Origin: an uncultured Chryseolinea sp. | GTDB lineage: Bacteria > Bacteroidota > Bacteroidia > Cytophagales > Cyclobacteriaceae | NCBI GenBank assembly: GCA_946478915.1 | Contig: CAMLER010000285.1 | Location: 1-6,710 of the forward strand | Length of the DNA: 6,710 nucleotides | Direction of reading: 5' to 3' | Shown: positions 1 through 5,826 of the stretch, one piece after another | Layout: each line of letters starts with the position of its first letter | Numbering within the stretch: the stretch's first letter is position 1 | Translations under genes and position numbers: made by a program | The notes under the pieces: model-generated | What the model saw: only the letters and a program-made list of their open reading frames with translations | Databases searched by the model: none | What the model was told of the DNA's origin: nothing

Positions 1-137
1 GTATTAAGATAGTTCAAAACGGCAACGCCATTGACAGCGTGGAATAAGGTCGCATCACAGTTAACCTTTGCAAGTGCTTCCTTGAAGATTTCAAAATCAT
101 CATTGTCGTCATCGGCAAGCAAGATAATTTTATTCAT
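1..137 (-). CDS. Response regulator receiver domain, 5' part only (runs off the window)
   Basis: Reading the minus strand from the ATG at 137-135 gives 45 codons that stay open to the window edge. The protein begins MNKIILLADDDNDDFEIFKEAL, which is the first beta strand and helix of a CheY-like receiver domain; D9, D10 and D11 are the acidic cluster that holds Mg2+. The phosphorylated Asp, expected near residue 55-65, lies outside the window. The start is 3 bases after the stop of the histidine kinase, so the two are very probably co-transcribed and this is the likely phosphate acceptor of that kinase. The N-terminus resembles the small single-domain regulators (Rcp1-like) often paired with phytochrome-type kinases, but whether an output domain follows cannot be seen. 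Confidence 0.88.
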   Translation of the reverse strand, partial: MNKIILLADDDNDDFEIFKEALAKVNCDATLFHAVNGVAVLNYLN

Positions 138-140
138 ATG

Positions 141-2453
141 CTATTTGGGTAAAAGAATAATAAATTCGGATCCTTTACCGGGTTCACTTTTCGCAGTGAT
201 AGATCCGCCATGTCGTTCAACTATTTTCTTGCACAGCGCCAGACCTAATCCGCTTCCTTCGTATTGGTCCTTTGGGTTCAGTCGCACAAACGAAGTGAAA
301 ATTTCGTAGACATGTTGTTTTCCAAATCCGATACCGTTGTCGGCTAAGATGATTTGATAAAAGATTTTGCCAAGTACTTCAACGTCACGAATGGTCACTT
401 CGATGACGGGTGTAACATCGGCCCTTGAAAACTTGAGTGCATTATTGATCAAGTTATAGAACAATTGATTAATAAGCTCCCGGATTCCTGTAATTGTTGG
501 AAGATCTGAGTAGTTGATCACAGCATTCTTTTCCTGAATCAGGATTTCAAGGTCAATCTTAACATTTTCGATTACGCTCTTCAGATCAATTGCTTCTCGA
601 ACACCTGCGTCCGGCATTGACGCGTAACTGAGTACACCATTGATCATCGCGTTCATTCTTTCACTTGCATGAAGTATCTTATTTATGAAATTGTTTCCGC
701 GTTCATTGAGTGCAGTCTTTTGTTCATCCAGAAGTTTATAGGCGAACGTTCTTATTTTTCTTACGGGCTCTTTCAAATCATGACTGGCCACATGGGCGAA
801 TTGCTGTAGTTCTTCATTAGAGCGTTGAAGTTCCAGCGTTCGTTCTTTGACCAGTGTTTCAAGATTCATCTCTAACTTTTTCTGATCATCAACATCAGTT
901 GCCGTGCCAAACCACTTTAGACCCTCGTCCGTTTCATACGCGTATGCTCGGCTCAAATGCCATCGGAAAGATCCATCGCTCATCATAATTCTATGCTCGA
1001 GTTCATACGGTTTTTGAAGCATTACTGCATTTTTCCAGGCGACAGCAGTCGTAGCAATGTCGTCAGGGTGAACAATGCCTTCCCAACTCCACGTGCCATC
1101 ATCGTTTTGTTTTACACCAGCAAACGCGAGCACTCTCTTATTATAATAGGTAACAGTGCCGTCGCCCTCGGCAATCCAGACCACTTGTGGCATTGAATCT
1201 GCCAGGAATTTTAATCGCATTTCATTCTTTTCGATCACCTGACGGGCAAGGACAAGATCAGTAACCTCGTTGGCAATTGCCAACAAGCCGATTATTTCTC
1301 CTTGCCAGTCTTTGACTGGCCTGAATCCAAATCTGACAATAATGGTTTCCAATTTTTCATTTCTCCATAACTGAAGTGATGTTTCTGGCGAACTAAAGGG
1401 AACACCCGTGTCAAAAACATCTCTAGCAATCTTTTCAACGCCTTGGGTAACAAGTTCTGGAAGAGCTTCAAACACAGGTTTATCTATGACTTGTTCGCGC
1501 GACCTTCCCCAAAATTCGAGTAACACATTGTTCACCAATTCTACAATCAGATTGCGTCCTTTAAACATAGCGATTCCCACTGGTGTCTGTTCGAAAAGAT
1601 TTCTTACGTCCTCTTCGCTTTCGATTAGTTTTTGCTTGGAGATCACTTGATCAGTGACATCGACCGCCATGTGGTGGATTCCATAAATTTCCCCATCAAC
1701 GTTTTTCAGAGCTTTGTAAGTATAGTTGTAATAGTTTACTTCTAGCTTGCCTTTTCGTTCGAGAATTGCTTTCACTTCCTTGCCAATGAAGGGCTTGCCA
1801 GTGGTCAATACTTCTTCAAGTTCTTTCAAAAATGATTGACTTCGAAGTTCGGGTAAGCCGTCCCACCACGTCTTGCCTATGATCGATTGGTCTTTCCCCC
1901 AAAATTTTAACATCACATCGTTTACGTATTGAATTCGAAGCTCGCGACCGATATACAGGCCTGCCCCAACTTCTGGGGTCTCGGTAATCAATGTGCGGTA
2001 TCTTTCTTCGGAATCCTGAAGTTTTTTGAACGATTCCTTTAATTCTTCCCGTGCCACAACTTGCTCAGTCACATCATAACCATATGCGAAGACGCCTGTT
2101 ATATTACCCTGAGCATCTCGTATCGGTTTATATACAAGATTAACGTAAATCTTTTCCAGCCGACCGTTCTTCTGAAGATATGCAACATGCTCTTTGCCTT
2201 CATACGTTTTTCCAGTTCGATAAACTCCGGTCAATAAATTGAACACCTCCTGATCACGAATTTCAGGTATGCCTTCGAGCAACGGTTTGCCTAAAATGCT
2301 TTTATCCTTTCCCCAGAGTTCAAGGGAAACATTGTTGGCCATTTCAATACTCAGTCCGTCGCCTCGAAAAAAGGCGGCCGAAAAAGGTGCTTCATCAAAG
2401 AGATTTTTAAACTGCTGCTCGAATATGGTGGGATCTACACTTTCCGCATTCAT
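141..2453 (-). CDS. Soluble sensor histidine kinase with four PAS domains
   Basis: A 770-residue protein-histidine autokinase that would pass phosphate to the adjacent response regulator. Four PAS/PAC units are visible at about 12-135, 148-272, 281-402 and 413-528. The first three share a WGK/WGR motif (W47, W185, W315) and end in a D/E-VT motif (127, 265, 396). The fourth is of a different type, with HPDD at 462-465. A short coiled coil (about 528-552) leads to the dimerisation domain with phospho-acceptor H558 in VASHDLKEP. The ATPase domain has the N-box with N667 and N671, the G1 box DNGIGF (705-710), the F-box around 719-724 and the G2 box GSGLGL (733-738). All catalytic motifs are intact. 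No signal peptide or membrane helix is seen, so it should act in the cytoplasm on an unknown signal. The closest known type is the phytochrome-like HK class, but there is no GAF/PHY domain. Confidence 0.95.
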   Translation of the reverse strand: MNAESVDPTIFEQQFKNLFDEAPFSAAFFRGDGLSIEMANNVSLELWGKDKSILGKPLLEGIPEIRDQEVFNLLTGVYRTGKTYEGKEHVAYLQKNGRLEKIYVNLVYKPIRDAQGNITGVFAYGYDVTEQVVAREELKESFKKLQDSEERYRTLITETPEVGAGLYIGRELRIQYVNDVMLKFWGKDQSIIGKTWWDGLPELRSQSFLKELEEVLTTGKPFIGKEVKAILERKGKLEVNYYNYTYKALKNVDGEIYGIHHMAVDVTDQVISKQKLIESEEDVRNLFEQTPVGIAMFKGRNLIVELVNNVLLEFWGRSREQVIDKPVFEALPELVTQGVEKIARDVFDTGVPFSSPETSLQLWRNEKLETIIVRFGFRPVKDWQGEIIGLLAIANEVTDLVLARQVIEKNEMRLKFLADSMPQVVWIAEGDGTVTYYNKRVLAFAGVKQNDDGTWSWEGIVHPDDIATTAVAWKNAVMLQKPYELEHRIMMSDGSFRWHLSRAYAYETDEGLKWFGTATDVDDQKKLEMNLETLVKERTLELQRSNEELQQFAHVASHDLKEPVRKIRTFAYKLLDEQKTALNERGNNFINKILHASERMNAMINGVLSYASMPDAGVREAIDLKSVIENVKIDLEILIQEKNAVINYSDLPTITGIRELINQLFYNLINNALKFSRADVTPVIEVTIRDVEVLGKIFYQIILADNGIGFGKQHVYEIFTSFVRLNPKDQYEGSGLGLALCKKIVERHGGSITAKSEPGKGSEFIILLPK

Positions 2454-2958
2454 GGGCCCTAATGTATTGCTTGAAGCGTAGCAATGCTATGCCACACGAT
2501 CGCTTAAGTTTCATAAGTGTATTTAAGTTCAAAAGGTTCGCAATATATAACTGATTTGGTCACCATTTTCAGAATCCTTTAACCTTGACTTGCTTGCGAG
2601 TTTCAATGTTATTTCGCTTTCATGATGGCCGGGCCATCCGTTGGGATTGAGGTACTGACGTCAAGAAGTTGTGAGAGCGTTTGCCCTTCCTACTTTGTGC
2701 AAGGGATAAACGGTCATGGTTGTTTTCAAATGTCGTTCGTAATGATTCGCAAAATACCTACTGATTTCATGTGAATTATTTTTGATTGCCAGGTCCCCGG
2801 CACGAACTGCGAGGATTACTAGGGTTTTACATTTTACGTTCATTATCCAAGGAAAAATGATCCATACACATTTAACGTAAACGTTGTAACCAATTTGGAG
2901 CGGCCAGAAAAATGTCGGCACCAGCAGCATTTACCAAAAGATTTTTCTATGGACGACT
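2454..2958. other. Intergenic region with no supported gene
   Basis: About 500 bases upstream of the histidine kinase. It must contain the kinase promoter on the minus strand, but I find no exact TAnnTTTG element there. One reading frame on the plus strand is open from about 2823 to a TGA at 2963-2965 that overlaps the ATG of the decayed ABC gene, as adjacent genes of an operon often do; its 47 codons are not recognisable. It could be the tail of a lost upstream gene, but this is speculation. Confidence 0.5.
2476..2492. promoter_or_regulatory. Short near-perfect palindrome in the kinase leader
   Basis: GCGTAGCAATGCTATGC is a dyad: TAGCA and TGCTA flank one central A, and two more outer base pairs fit with one G/T mismatch. 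It sits 23-39 bases upstream of the histidine kinase start, where an operator could lie. The one-base centre makes a DNA-binding site more likely than an RNA hairpin. It may be chance. Confidence 0.2.
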
Positions 2959-3264
2959 ATGCTTGAGTTTATCGATTTTTAAAAAGTCTCACAACGGAAT
3001 CTATGTGCTTCATAATTCCCTCATCTGCAATTGAGAAGGGTATCAATCTGTAGAAGGGTAAGAATGGCTCAGGTAAGACGACATCGTTTAAGGCACTCGG
3101 TGGTCTGTTGATATGATAAGGGAGACCTTTGACTTGATAACACATCCCTTAAGCAGAATCCACTGCTTCAACGAATTCTGATCAACTATTCTGAAGCAGA
3201 TTCAAAGTTCTCACCATTCACTACTGGAGTGGAAATCCAGTACGTCCCAAGAACAAGAACTCGG
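2959..3264 (+). pseudogene. Decayed and truncated ABC-transporter ATP-binding subunit
   Basis: Three plus-strand segments line up with the first ~100 residues of an ABC ATPase. Segment 1 starts at ATG 2959 with MLEFIDF followed by a TAA. Segment 2 (3030-3113) reads IEKGINL, a TAG, then the Walker A loop GKNGSGKTT (3057-3083) and FKALGGLLI. Segment 3 (3112-3264) reads YDKGDL, a TGA, LDNTSLKQNP, then INYSEADSKFSPFTTG and EIQYV, which resembles the region before the Q-loop in Bacteroidetes ABC-2-type exporter ATPases. The distance from the ATG to IEKG (about 24 codons) is normal for the family. In-frame stops are at 2980, 3013, 3051 and 3130, and the frame changes near 3030 and 3112. Signature motif, Walker B and H-loop are absent, so less than half of a usual 210-250-residue subunit remains. 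It cannot make a working ATPase. No partner permease is seen. The family is clear from the Walker A context; the transported substrate is unknown. Confidence 0.8.
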
Positions 3265-3269
3265 TGAAA

Positions 3270-3293
3270 AGGGCACCCCTGAAATTTTTTTTT
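3270..3293 (+). terminator. Weak terminator-like stem and T-run
   Basis: AGGG and CCCT (3270-3273, 3277-3280) flank a 3-base loop and are followed, after GAAA, by nine T residues. The stem is only 4 base pairs and the T-run starts 4 bases late, so it may be only a T-run. It lies just after the ABC relic and before the promoter of the next gene, where a terminator would make sense. Confidence 0.25.
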
Positions 3294-3310
3294 AAAAACG
3301 TCTTGTATAG

Positions 3311-3340
3311 TTGACATTTAGATATGTATAATTATCTTTA
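3311..3340 (+). promoter_or_regulatory. Bacteroidetes-type promoter of the membrane protein/HTH pair
   Basis: TTG at 3311-3313 (within TTGACA) and TATCTTTA at 3333-3340 are separated by 19 bases. The second element matches the Bacteroidetes -7 consensus TAnnTTTG at every fixed position but the last. Transcription would start near 3346-3348, giving a leader of about 17 bases before the ATG at 3364. The surrounding 60 bases are very AT-rich. Confidence 0.55.
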
Positions 3341-3363
3341 TGTAAAATATATAAGACTTAAGT

Positions 3364-3747
3364 ATGAAAACAAGATTTGACTACAAAAGTGTCATTTGGG
3401 CGCTCGTTTTTGCCGGTTGCTTTATAACCAGTACATATTGTTTGTCCAAATATTCGTTTGCCGTACCAATAGCGCTGGCGATCATTGCAGTTAACGCACT
3501 GGTGTTCGCAGTGTATACGATCAATATTATAAAAGGTATCAGCGTTATGGATGAAGTGCAGATCAGAATTCAACTAGAAGCTGTAGCTGTTGCGTTTGCT
3601 TTATCCTTGTTATTAGTTATGACATTAGGCTTGGTAGGCTTGGTAGGAAATCTGGGATTGGAACCAATGAATTACTTATACACTTTTCCATTGCTCTTCT
3701 TTTTCTATTTAATCGGTTTCTTCATTTCACAACGGAGGTACAGGTGA
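3364..3747 (+). CDS. Four-helix membrane protein, DUF2178-like
   Basis: A 127-residue protein, mostly hydrophobic, with four predicted membrane helices at about 9-27, 33-56, 73-95 and 103-121, and a basic C-terminal end (QRRYR). Between helices 2 and 3 the loop has MDE at 62-64 followed by QIRIQLEA, which resembles the DER/DE...rI...A motif of small membrane proteins (DUF2178 and relatives) encoded next to a Cro/CI-type repressor. Its biochemical role is not known. It overlaps the next gene by 4 bases, so both are made from one mRNA and the downstream gene is probably translationally coupled. The ATG at 3364 is the first start after the promoter at 3311-3340; no clear ribosome binding site precedes it. 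The family call is by memory of the motif; the helices and the coupling are seen directly. Confidence 0.8.
   Translation: MKTRFDYKSVIWALVFAGCFITSTYCLSKYSFAVPIALAIIAVNALVFAVYTINIIKGISVMDEVQIRIQLEAVAVAFALSLLLVMTLGLVGLVGNLGLEPMNYLYTFPLLFFFYLIGFFISQRRYR
3734..3738 (+). promoter_or_regulatory. Ribosome binding site fixing the GTG start of the HTH gene
   Basis: GGAGG lies 5 bases before GTG 3744. It is the clearest Shine-Dalgarno sequence in the window and lies inside the last codons of the membrane protein gene. Together with the GTGA overlap it supports GTG as the start. Confidence 0.75.
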
Positions 3748-3947
3748 AAAATACGATCAAAGTTGAAAGAGCAAAAAAAAACTGGACGCAAGCTGACTTG
3801 GCGGAAAAAATTGGAATATCCAGGCAGGCAATGAACTCGATCGAAACGGGCAAGTTCGTTCCTTCGACGCTCCTGGCATTAAAATTAGCTTTCGTCTTCG
3901 GCACACCGGTCGAAGAAATTTTTAAACTGGAAGAAACAGATTTTTAG
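3744..3947 (+). CDS. Small Cro/CI-type helix-turn-helix regulator
   Basis: A 67-residue DNA-binding protein that is essentially one HTH_3 (XRE) domain. The motif runs from WTQADLAEKIGISRQAMN (14-31) through SIETGKFVPS (32-41) to the family's final helix, AFVFGTPVEEIFKL. Similar stand-alone regulators (YozG-like) have this length and end in the same IEEIF-type tail. It starts with GTG inside the stop of the membrane protein gene, so the pair is one unit. A likely role is to repress its own operon, and the membrane protein may influence it, but no operator is identified and the second point is inference. Confidence 0.92.
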   Translation: MKNTIKVERAKKNWTQADLAEKIGISRQAMNSIETGKFVPSTLLALKLAFVFGTPVEEIFKLEETDF

Positions 3948-3977
3948 CCGCAGTCCCTTGTTAGGCTAAAGCTAAAA
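3942..3977 (+). terminator. Possible weak stem-loop at the end of the HTH gene
   Basis: TTTTAGC (3942-3948, covering the stop codon) is the reverse complement of GCTAAAA at 3971-3977; GCTAAA is also present at 3965-3970, so two alternative pairings exist. The stem is AT-rich and has no T-run after it. It could slow or end transcription, but the support is slight. The remaining bases up to 4094 show no gene. Confidence 0.2.
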
Positions 3978-4094
3978 TTTGGTTTGATGCAAGGCTGGTG
4001 ATACTGCTGTACCAATCCTACCAGCTATTGATAAGTCTGGTGATTCATTTAGCATTAGGACTTCATACCCATACTGATTAAATCCATTTCTTAC

Positions 4095-4125
4095 TTGCGT
4101 AACAAGATTGTTACGCGTATATTTG
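4095..4125 (+). promoter_or_regulatory. Bacteroidetes-type promoter of the ArsR operon
   Basis: TTG at 4095-4097, a 20-base spacer, and TATATTTG at 4118-4125, a perfect match to TAnnTTTG. Transcription would start near 4131-4133, giving a leader of about 55 bases before the ATG at 4187. One palindrome lies between the two elements and a second starts at the end of the -7 element. Confidence 0.7.
4097..4116. promoter_or_regulatory. Operator palindrome 1 (between -33 and -7)
   Basis: GCGTAACAAGATTGTTACGC has perfect 9-base arms around a GA centre. It fills the promoter spacer. Its core GTAACnAnATTGTTAC recurs 26 bases downstream. It is the likely binding site for the ArsR-type repressor encoded next. 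Confidence 0.7.
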
Positions 4126-4141
4126 TAACCATATTGTTACA
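4124..4141. promoter_or_regulatory. Operator palindrome 2 (over the start region)
   Basis: TGTAACCATATTGTTACA has perfect 6-base arms around six central bases. Compared with the same 18 positions of palindrome 1, it differs at only four, and the TnnTTGTTAC-type half is almost unchanged. It overlaps the last bases of the -7 element and the predicted transcription start. Confidence 0.65.
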
Positions 4142-4186
4142 TATTCTTTACGAGCCGAGGACCATGACGGCTTGTTAGACTATATT

Positions 4187-4519
4187 ATGGAAATACGAAG
4201 AGACGCTTTTCATGCTATTGCAGATCCTACCAGAAGAGACATCCTAGCGGTGCTGGCTTCCAGGCGGATGAACCTGAATTCAATAGCCGAGCATTTTCCC
4301 GTAAGCAGGCCCGCTATTTCCCGCCATATCAAAGTACTTACCGAGTGTGGACTGGTGGTGATTTCGCAACAAGGTCGGGAGCGCTATTGCGAAGCCAGAT
4401 TTCAAAACCTGAAGGAAGTATCTGACTGGATAGAACACTACAGCAAATTCTGGAATACGCAGTTTGCTTCGTTGGATAAGTACCTGAGGAAGGTTCAATC
4501 AAAGAAACGAAAGAAGTGA
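4187..4519 (+). CDS. ArsR-family winged-helix transcriptional repressor
   Basis: A 110-residue dimeric repressor. The N-terminus RRDAFHAIADPTRRDIL (4-20) is the family's first helices; the recognition motif is IAEHFPVSRPAISRHIKVL (33-51), and the wing follows at 55-70 (GLVVISQQGRERYC). The C-terminal helix FWNTQFASLDKYL is typical of ArsR proteins that precede an AHSA1/SRPBCC gene. The metal-binding ELCVCD motif is missing, so it probably does not sense arsenic or cadmium; its signal is unknown. I chose ATG 4187 because the family starts just before RRDxF; a TTG at 4172 would add five residues and sits 11 bases after GAGG. The stop is 1 base from the next gene. The two palindromes in its promoter suggest that it represses its own operon. 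Confidence 0.93.
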   Translation: MEIRRDAFHAIADPTRRDILAVLASRRMNLNSIAEHFPVSRPAISRHIKVLTECGLVVISQQGRERYCEARFQNLKEVSDWIEHYSKFWNTQFASLDKYLRKVQSKKRKK

Positions 4520-4520
4520 T

Positions 4521-5033
4521 ATGAAAAAGCAAATCGGTAGTGAGAAGGAGTTCACGTTAAAGTATAATTTCAACGCACCCCGGAGGCTGGTGTTCAACGC
4601 ATTTTCGGATGCCAAAGCATTGGGAGAATGGTGGGGGCCAGTGGAGAGCAAAACAACTGTCATTAAACTCGACTATCGTGAAGGCGGAATTTTTCACTAC
4701 AGGATGGAAACGCATGGTAAAGCCAATTTCGGACGTTTTCTTTTCAAAAAGATTGTGCCCTACCATACACTGGAGTTCACCAATGCTTTTGCCGATGAAC
4801 ATGCCAATGTCGTACCCGCACCGTTTGATTTGAATTTGCCTCTCGAAATTTTCTATAAACTAAAATTTACAGAAAGTGGCGGTATCACAACGATTGATCT
4901 ATATGCAAGACCTGTTGATGCCGATGATTCACAGTATCACGCGTTCAATTCTATTAGCGACAGCATGGTGAATGGCTTCAACGCCACTTTTGACAAATTG
5001 AAACTTTACGTTGGCAGGTTGACTGCTTCGTAA
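4521..5033 (+). CDS. SRPBCC (AHSA1/START-like) domain protein
   Basis: A 170-residue protein with the START-like helix-grip fold, which binds small hydrophobic molecules in a deep pocket. Family signs are FNAPRRLVFNAFSDA (17-31), the EWWGP motif (36-40), YREGGIFHYRM (52-62) and the long C-terminal helix with SMVNGFNATFDKLKLYV. It is close in length to the usual 140-170. It has no signal peptide or membrane helix, so it should be cytoplasmic. The ligand is not known and the AHSA1 name does not imply Hsp90 binding here. It begins 1 base after the ArsR stop, so it is co-expressed with the repressor; in such pairs the SRPBCC protein is the usual regulated product. Confidence 0.92.
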   Translation: MKKQIGSEKEFTLKYNFNAPRRLVFNAFSDAKALGEWWGPVESKTTVIKLDYREGGIFHYRMETHGKANFGRFLFKKIVPYHTLEFTNAFADEHANVVPAPFDLNLPLEIFYKLKFTESGGITTIDLYARPVDADDSQYHAFNSISDSMVNGFNATFDKLKLYVGRLTAS

Positions 5034-5097
5034 TCTTTGCTGAACTCCTTTTTCTATTGCTTAAAAAAACTACTACCAAATCTCAAGACACATCAAT

Positions 5098-5664
5098 ATG
5101 CGAAAACTAAAATTGCAAATGCAGATTTCCCTCGACGGCTTTAATTCTACCGGGCCTAACGATGAACAAAAATGGGTGACATGGGCATGGGATGACATTA
5201 AAGATTATGTCCTGACGCTTGCCCGAGCCTGCGACACCGAATTAATTGGAAGGAAGCTGGCCGTTGATTACCTACCTTTCTGGACTGAAACAGCAAAGCA
5301 ACCGGAATCGCAGATGTATGAGGTGGCTGAAATTAAAGCCAGACAGAAAAAGATCGTATTCTCAAAAAGTATGGATAAATCTCTTTGGAGCGATACGATC
5401 ATTGCTAATGGAGATCTTAAAACTGAAGTGACAAAACTTAAAAGTCAAAGTGGGCTTGACATCATCGTTTACGGTGGTAGCAGTTTTGTTTCATCACTGA
5501 TCAAAGAAGAATTAATTGACGAGTTTCATTTTTTCATCAACCCAATTGCTATCGGAAAAGGCGAGTCAGTTTTTCAACAGTTAGTGAGCTGGCAACCATT
5601 AAAATTGGTTAATGCAGTAACTTGTAGCAGCGGCATAGTTATTCTTCATTATGATAAGGCATAG
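5098..5664 (+). CDS. Dihydrofolate-reductase-family protein (RibD C-terminal-like)
   Basis: A 188-residue protein of the DHFR/RibD C-terminal superfamily, which binds NADPH; the reaction of this branch is generally unknown. Visible marks are QISLDGF near the start (9-15), ELIGRKLAVDYLPFW in the first third, KKIVFSKSMD in the middle, and the nucleotide-binding stretch IIVYGGSSFVSSLI followed by INPIAIGKGESVF. It is of usual length (about 175-190) and appears complete. It lies 64 bases after the SRPBCC gene on the same strand. I see no TAnnTTTG promoter in the gap, so it is probably the third gene of the ArsR operon, an arrangement common in Bacteroidetes. It is unlikely to be the cell's main FolA, which has a different N-terminus. 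No ribosome binding site is obvious. Confidence 0.9.
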   Translation: MRKLKLQMQISLDGFNSTGPNDEQKWVTWAWDDIKDYVLTLARACDTELIGRKLAVDYLPFWTETAKQPESQMYEVAEIKARQKKIVFSKSMDKSLWSDTIIANGDLKTEVTKLKSQSGLDIIVYGGSSFVSSLIKEELIDEFHFFINPIAIGKGESVFQQLVSWQPLKLVNAVTCSSGIVILHYDKA

Positions 5665-5711
5665 GAACAATGTCACCATTTTGCATTCTTTTTTCTGTAT
5701 TCTTCAGGCAT

Positions 5712-5786
5712 CACTCTGCATTCAAGATCTGCATCCCAAACTTAGAAAACCAGAAGTTGAACTATTCGAGTGATGAATGCAGAGTG
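5712..5786. repeat. Perfect 13-base inverted repeat between convergent genes
   Basis: CACTCTGCATTCA (5712-5724) is the exact reverse complement of 5774-5786, with 49 bases between. The inner part can form a small nested stem (AACTT 5739-5743 with AAGTT 5754-5758). Two further degenerate copies of TCTGCATTC lie at 5694-5702 and 5728-5736, and GCAGAGT is repeated in tandem at 5779-5792. It lies between genes that converge on it, so it could act as a two-way transcription stop, or it may be a copy of a dispersed intergenic repeat. There is no T-run beside it. Confidence 0.6.
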
Positions 5787-5826
5787 CAGAGTTTAGAGCT
5801 GCGTGCCGACTTTCTGTAACTCATGA

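Noticed and set aside
31..309. 92-codon plus-strand frame opposite the kinase end and response regulator
   Set aside because: Antisense shadow of two well supported genes, with Ser/Leu-rich composition typical of such frames.
2874..2885. AACGT-AA-ACGTT palindrome next to a GTAACC half-site like that of the ArsR operators
   Set aside because: It lacks the second operator half, and no promoter or gene start is near it.
2661..2930. 89-codon minus-strand frame starting MLLVPTFFWP
   Set aside because: The first third is rich in Trp and Cys, the composition is unlike a real protein, no family is recognisable, and there is no ribosome binding site or partner. Most likely a chance frame.
2969..3145. 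58-codon minus-strand frame starting MCYQVKGLPYH
   Set aside because: It looked protein-like, but it is the antisense shadow of the ABC relic: its LPEPFLPFY is the reverse reading of the Walker A codons.
3151..3203. Two mutually exclusive stems (AAGCAG 3151-3156 or 3194-3199 pairing with CTGCTT 3163-3168), attenuator-like
   Set aside because: They lie inside the decayed coding segment of the ABC relic, whose codons explain the repeats, and no gene with a leader follows at the right distance.
3222..3242. 7-base perfect stem with 7-base loop (TACTGGA / TCCAGTA)
   Set aside because: Also inside the ABC relic coding sequence, not followed by a T-run; probably incidental.
3311..3332. E. coli-like TTGACA and TATAAT before the membrane protein gene
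   Set aside because: The spacer is only 10 bases, far short of the 17 needed; the TTG-N19-TATCTTTA reading fits the phylum better.
3978..4139. Minus-strand open frame of about 53 codons (contains GYEVLMLNESPDL)
   Set aside because: It has no upstream start or ribosome binding site, matches no family I know, and overlaps the ArsR promoter and its palindromes.
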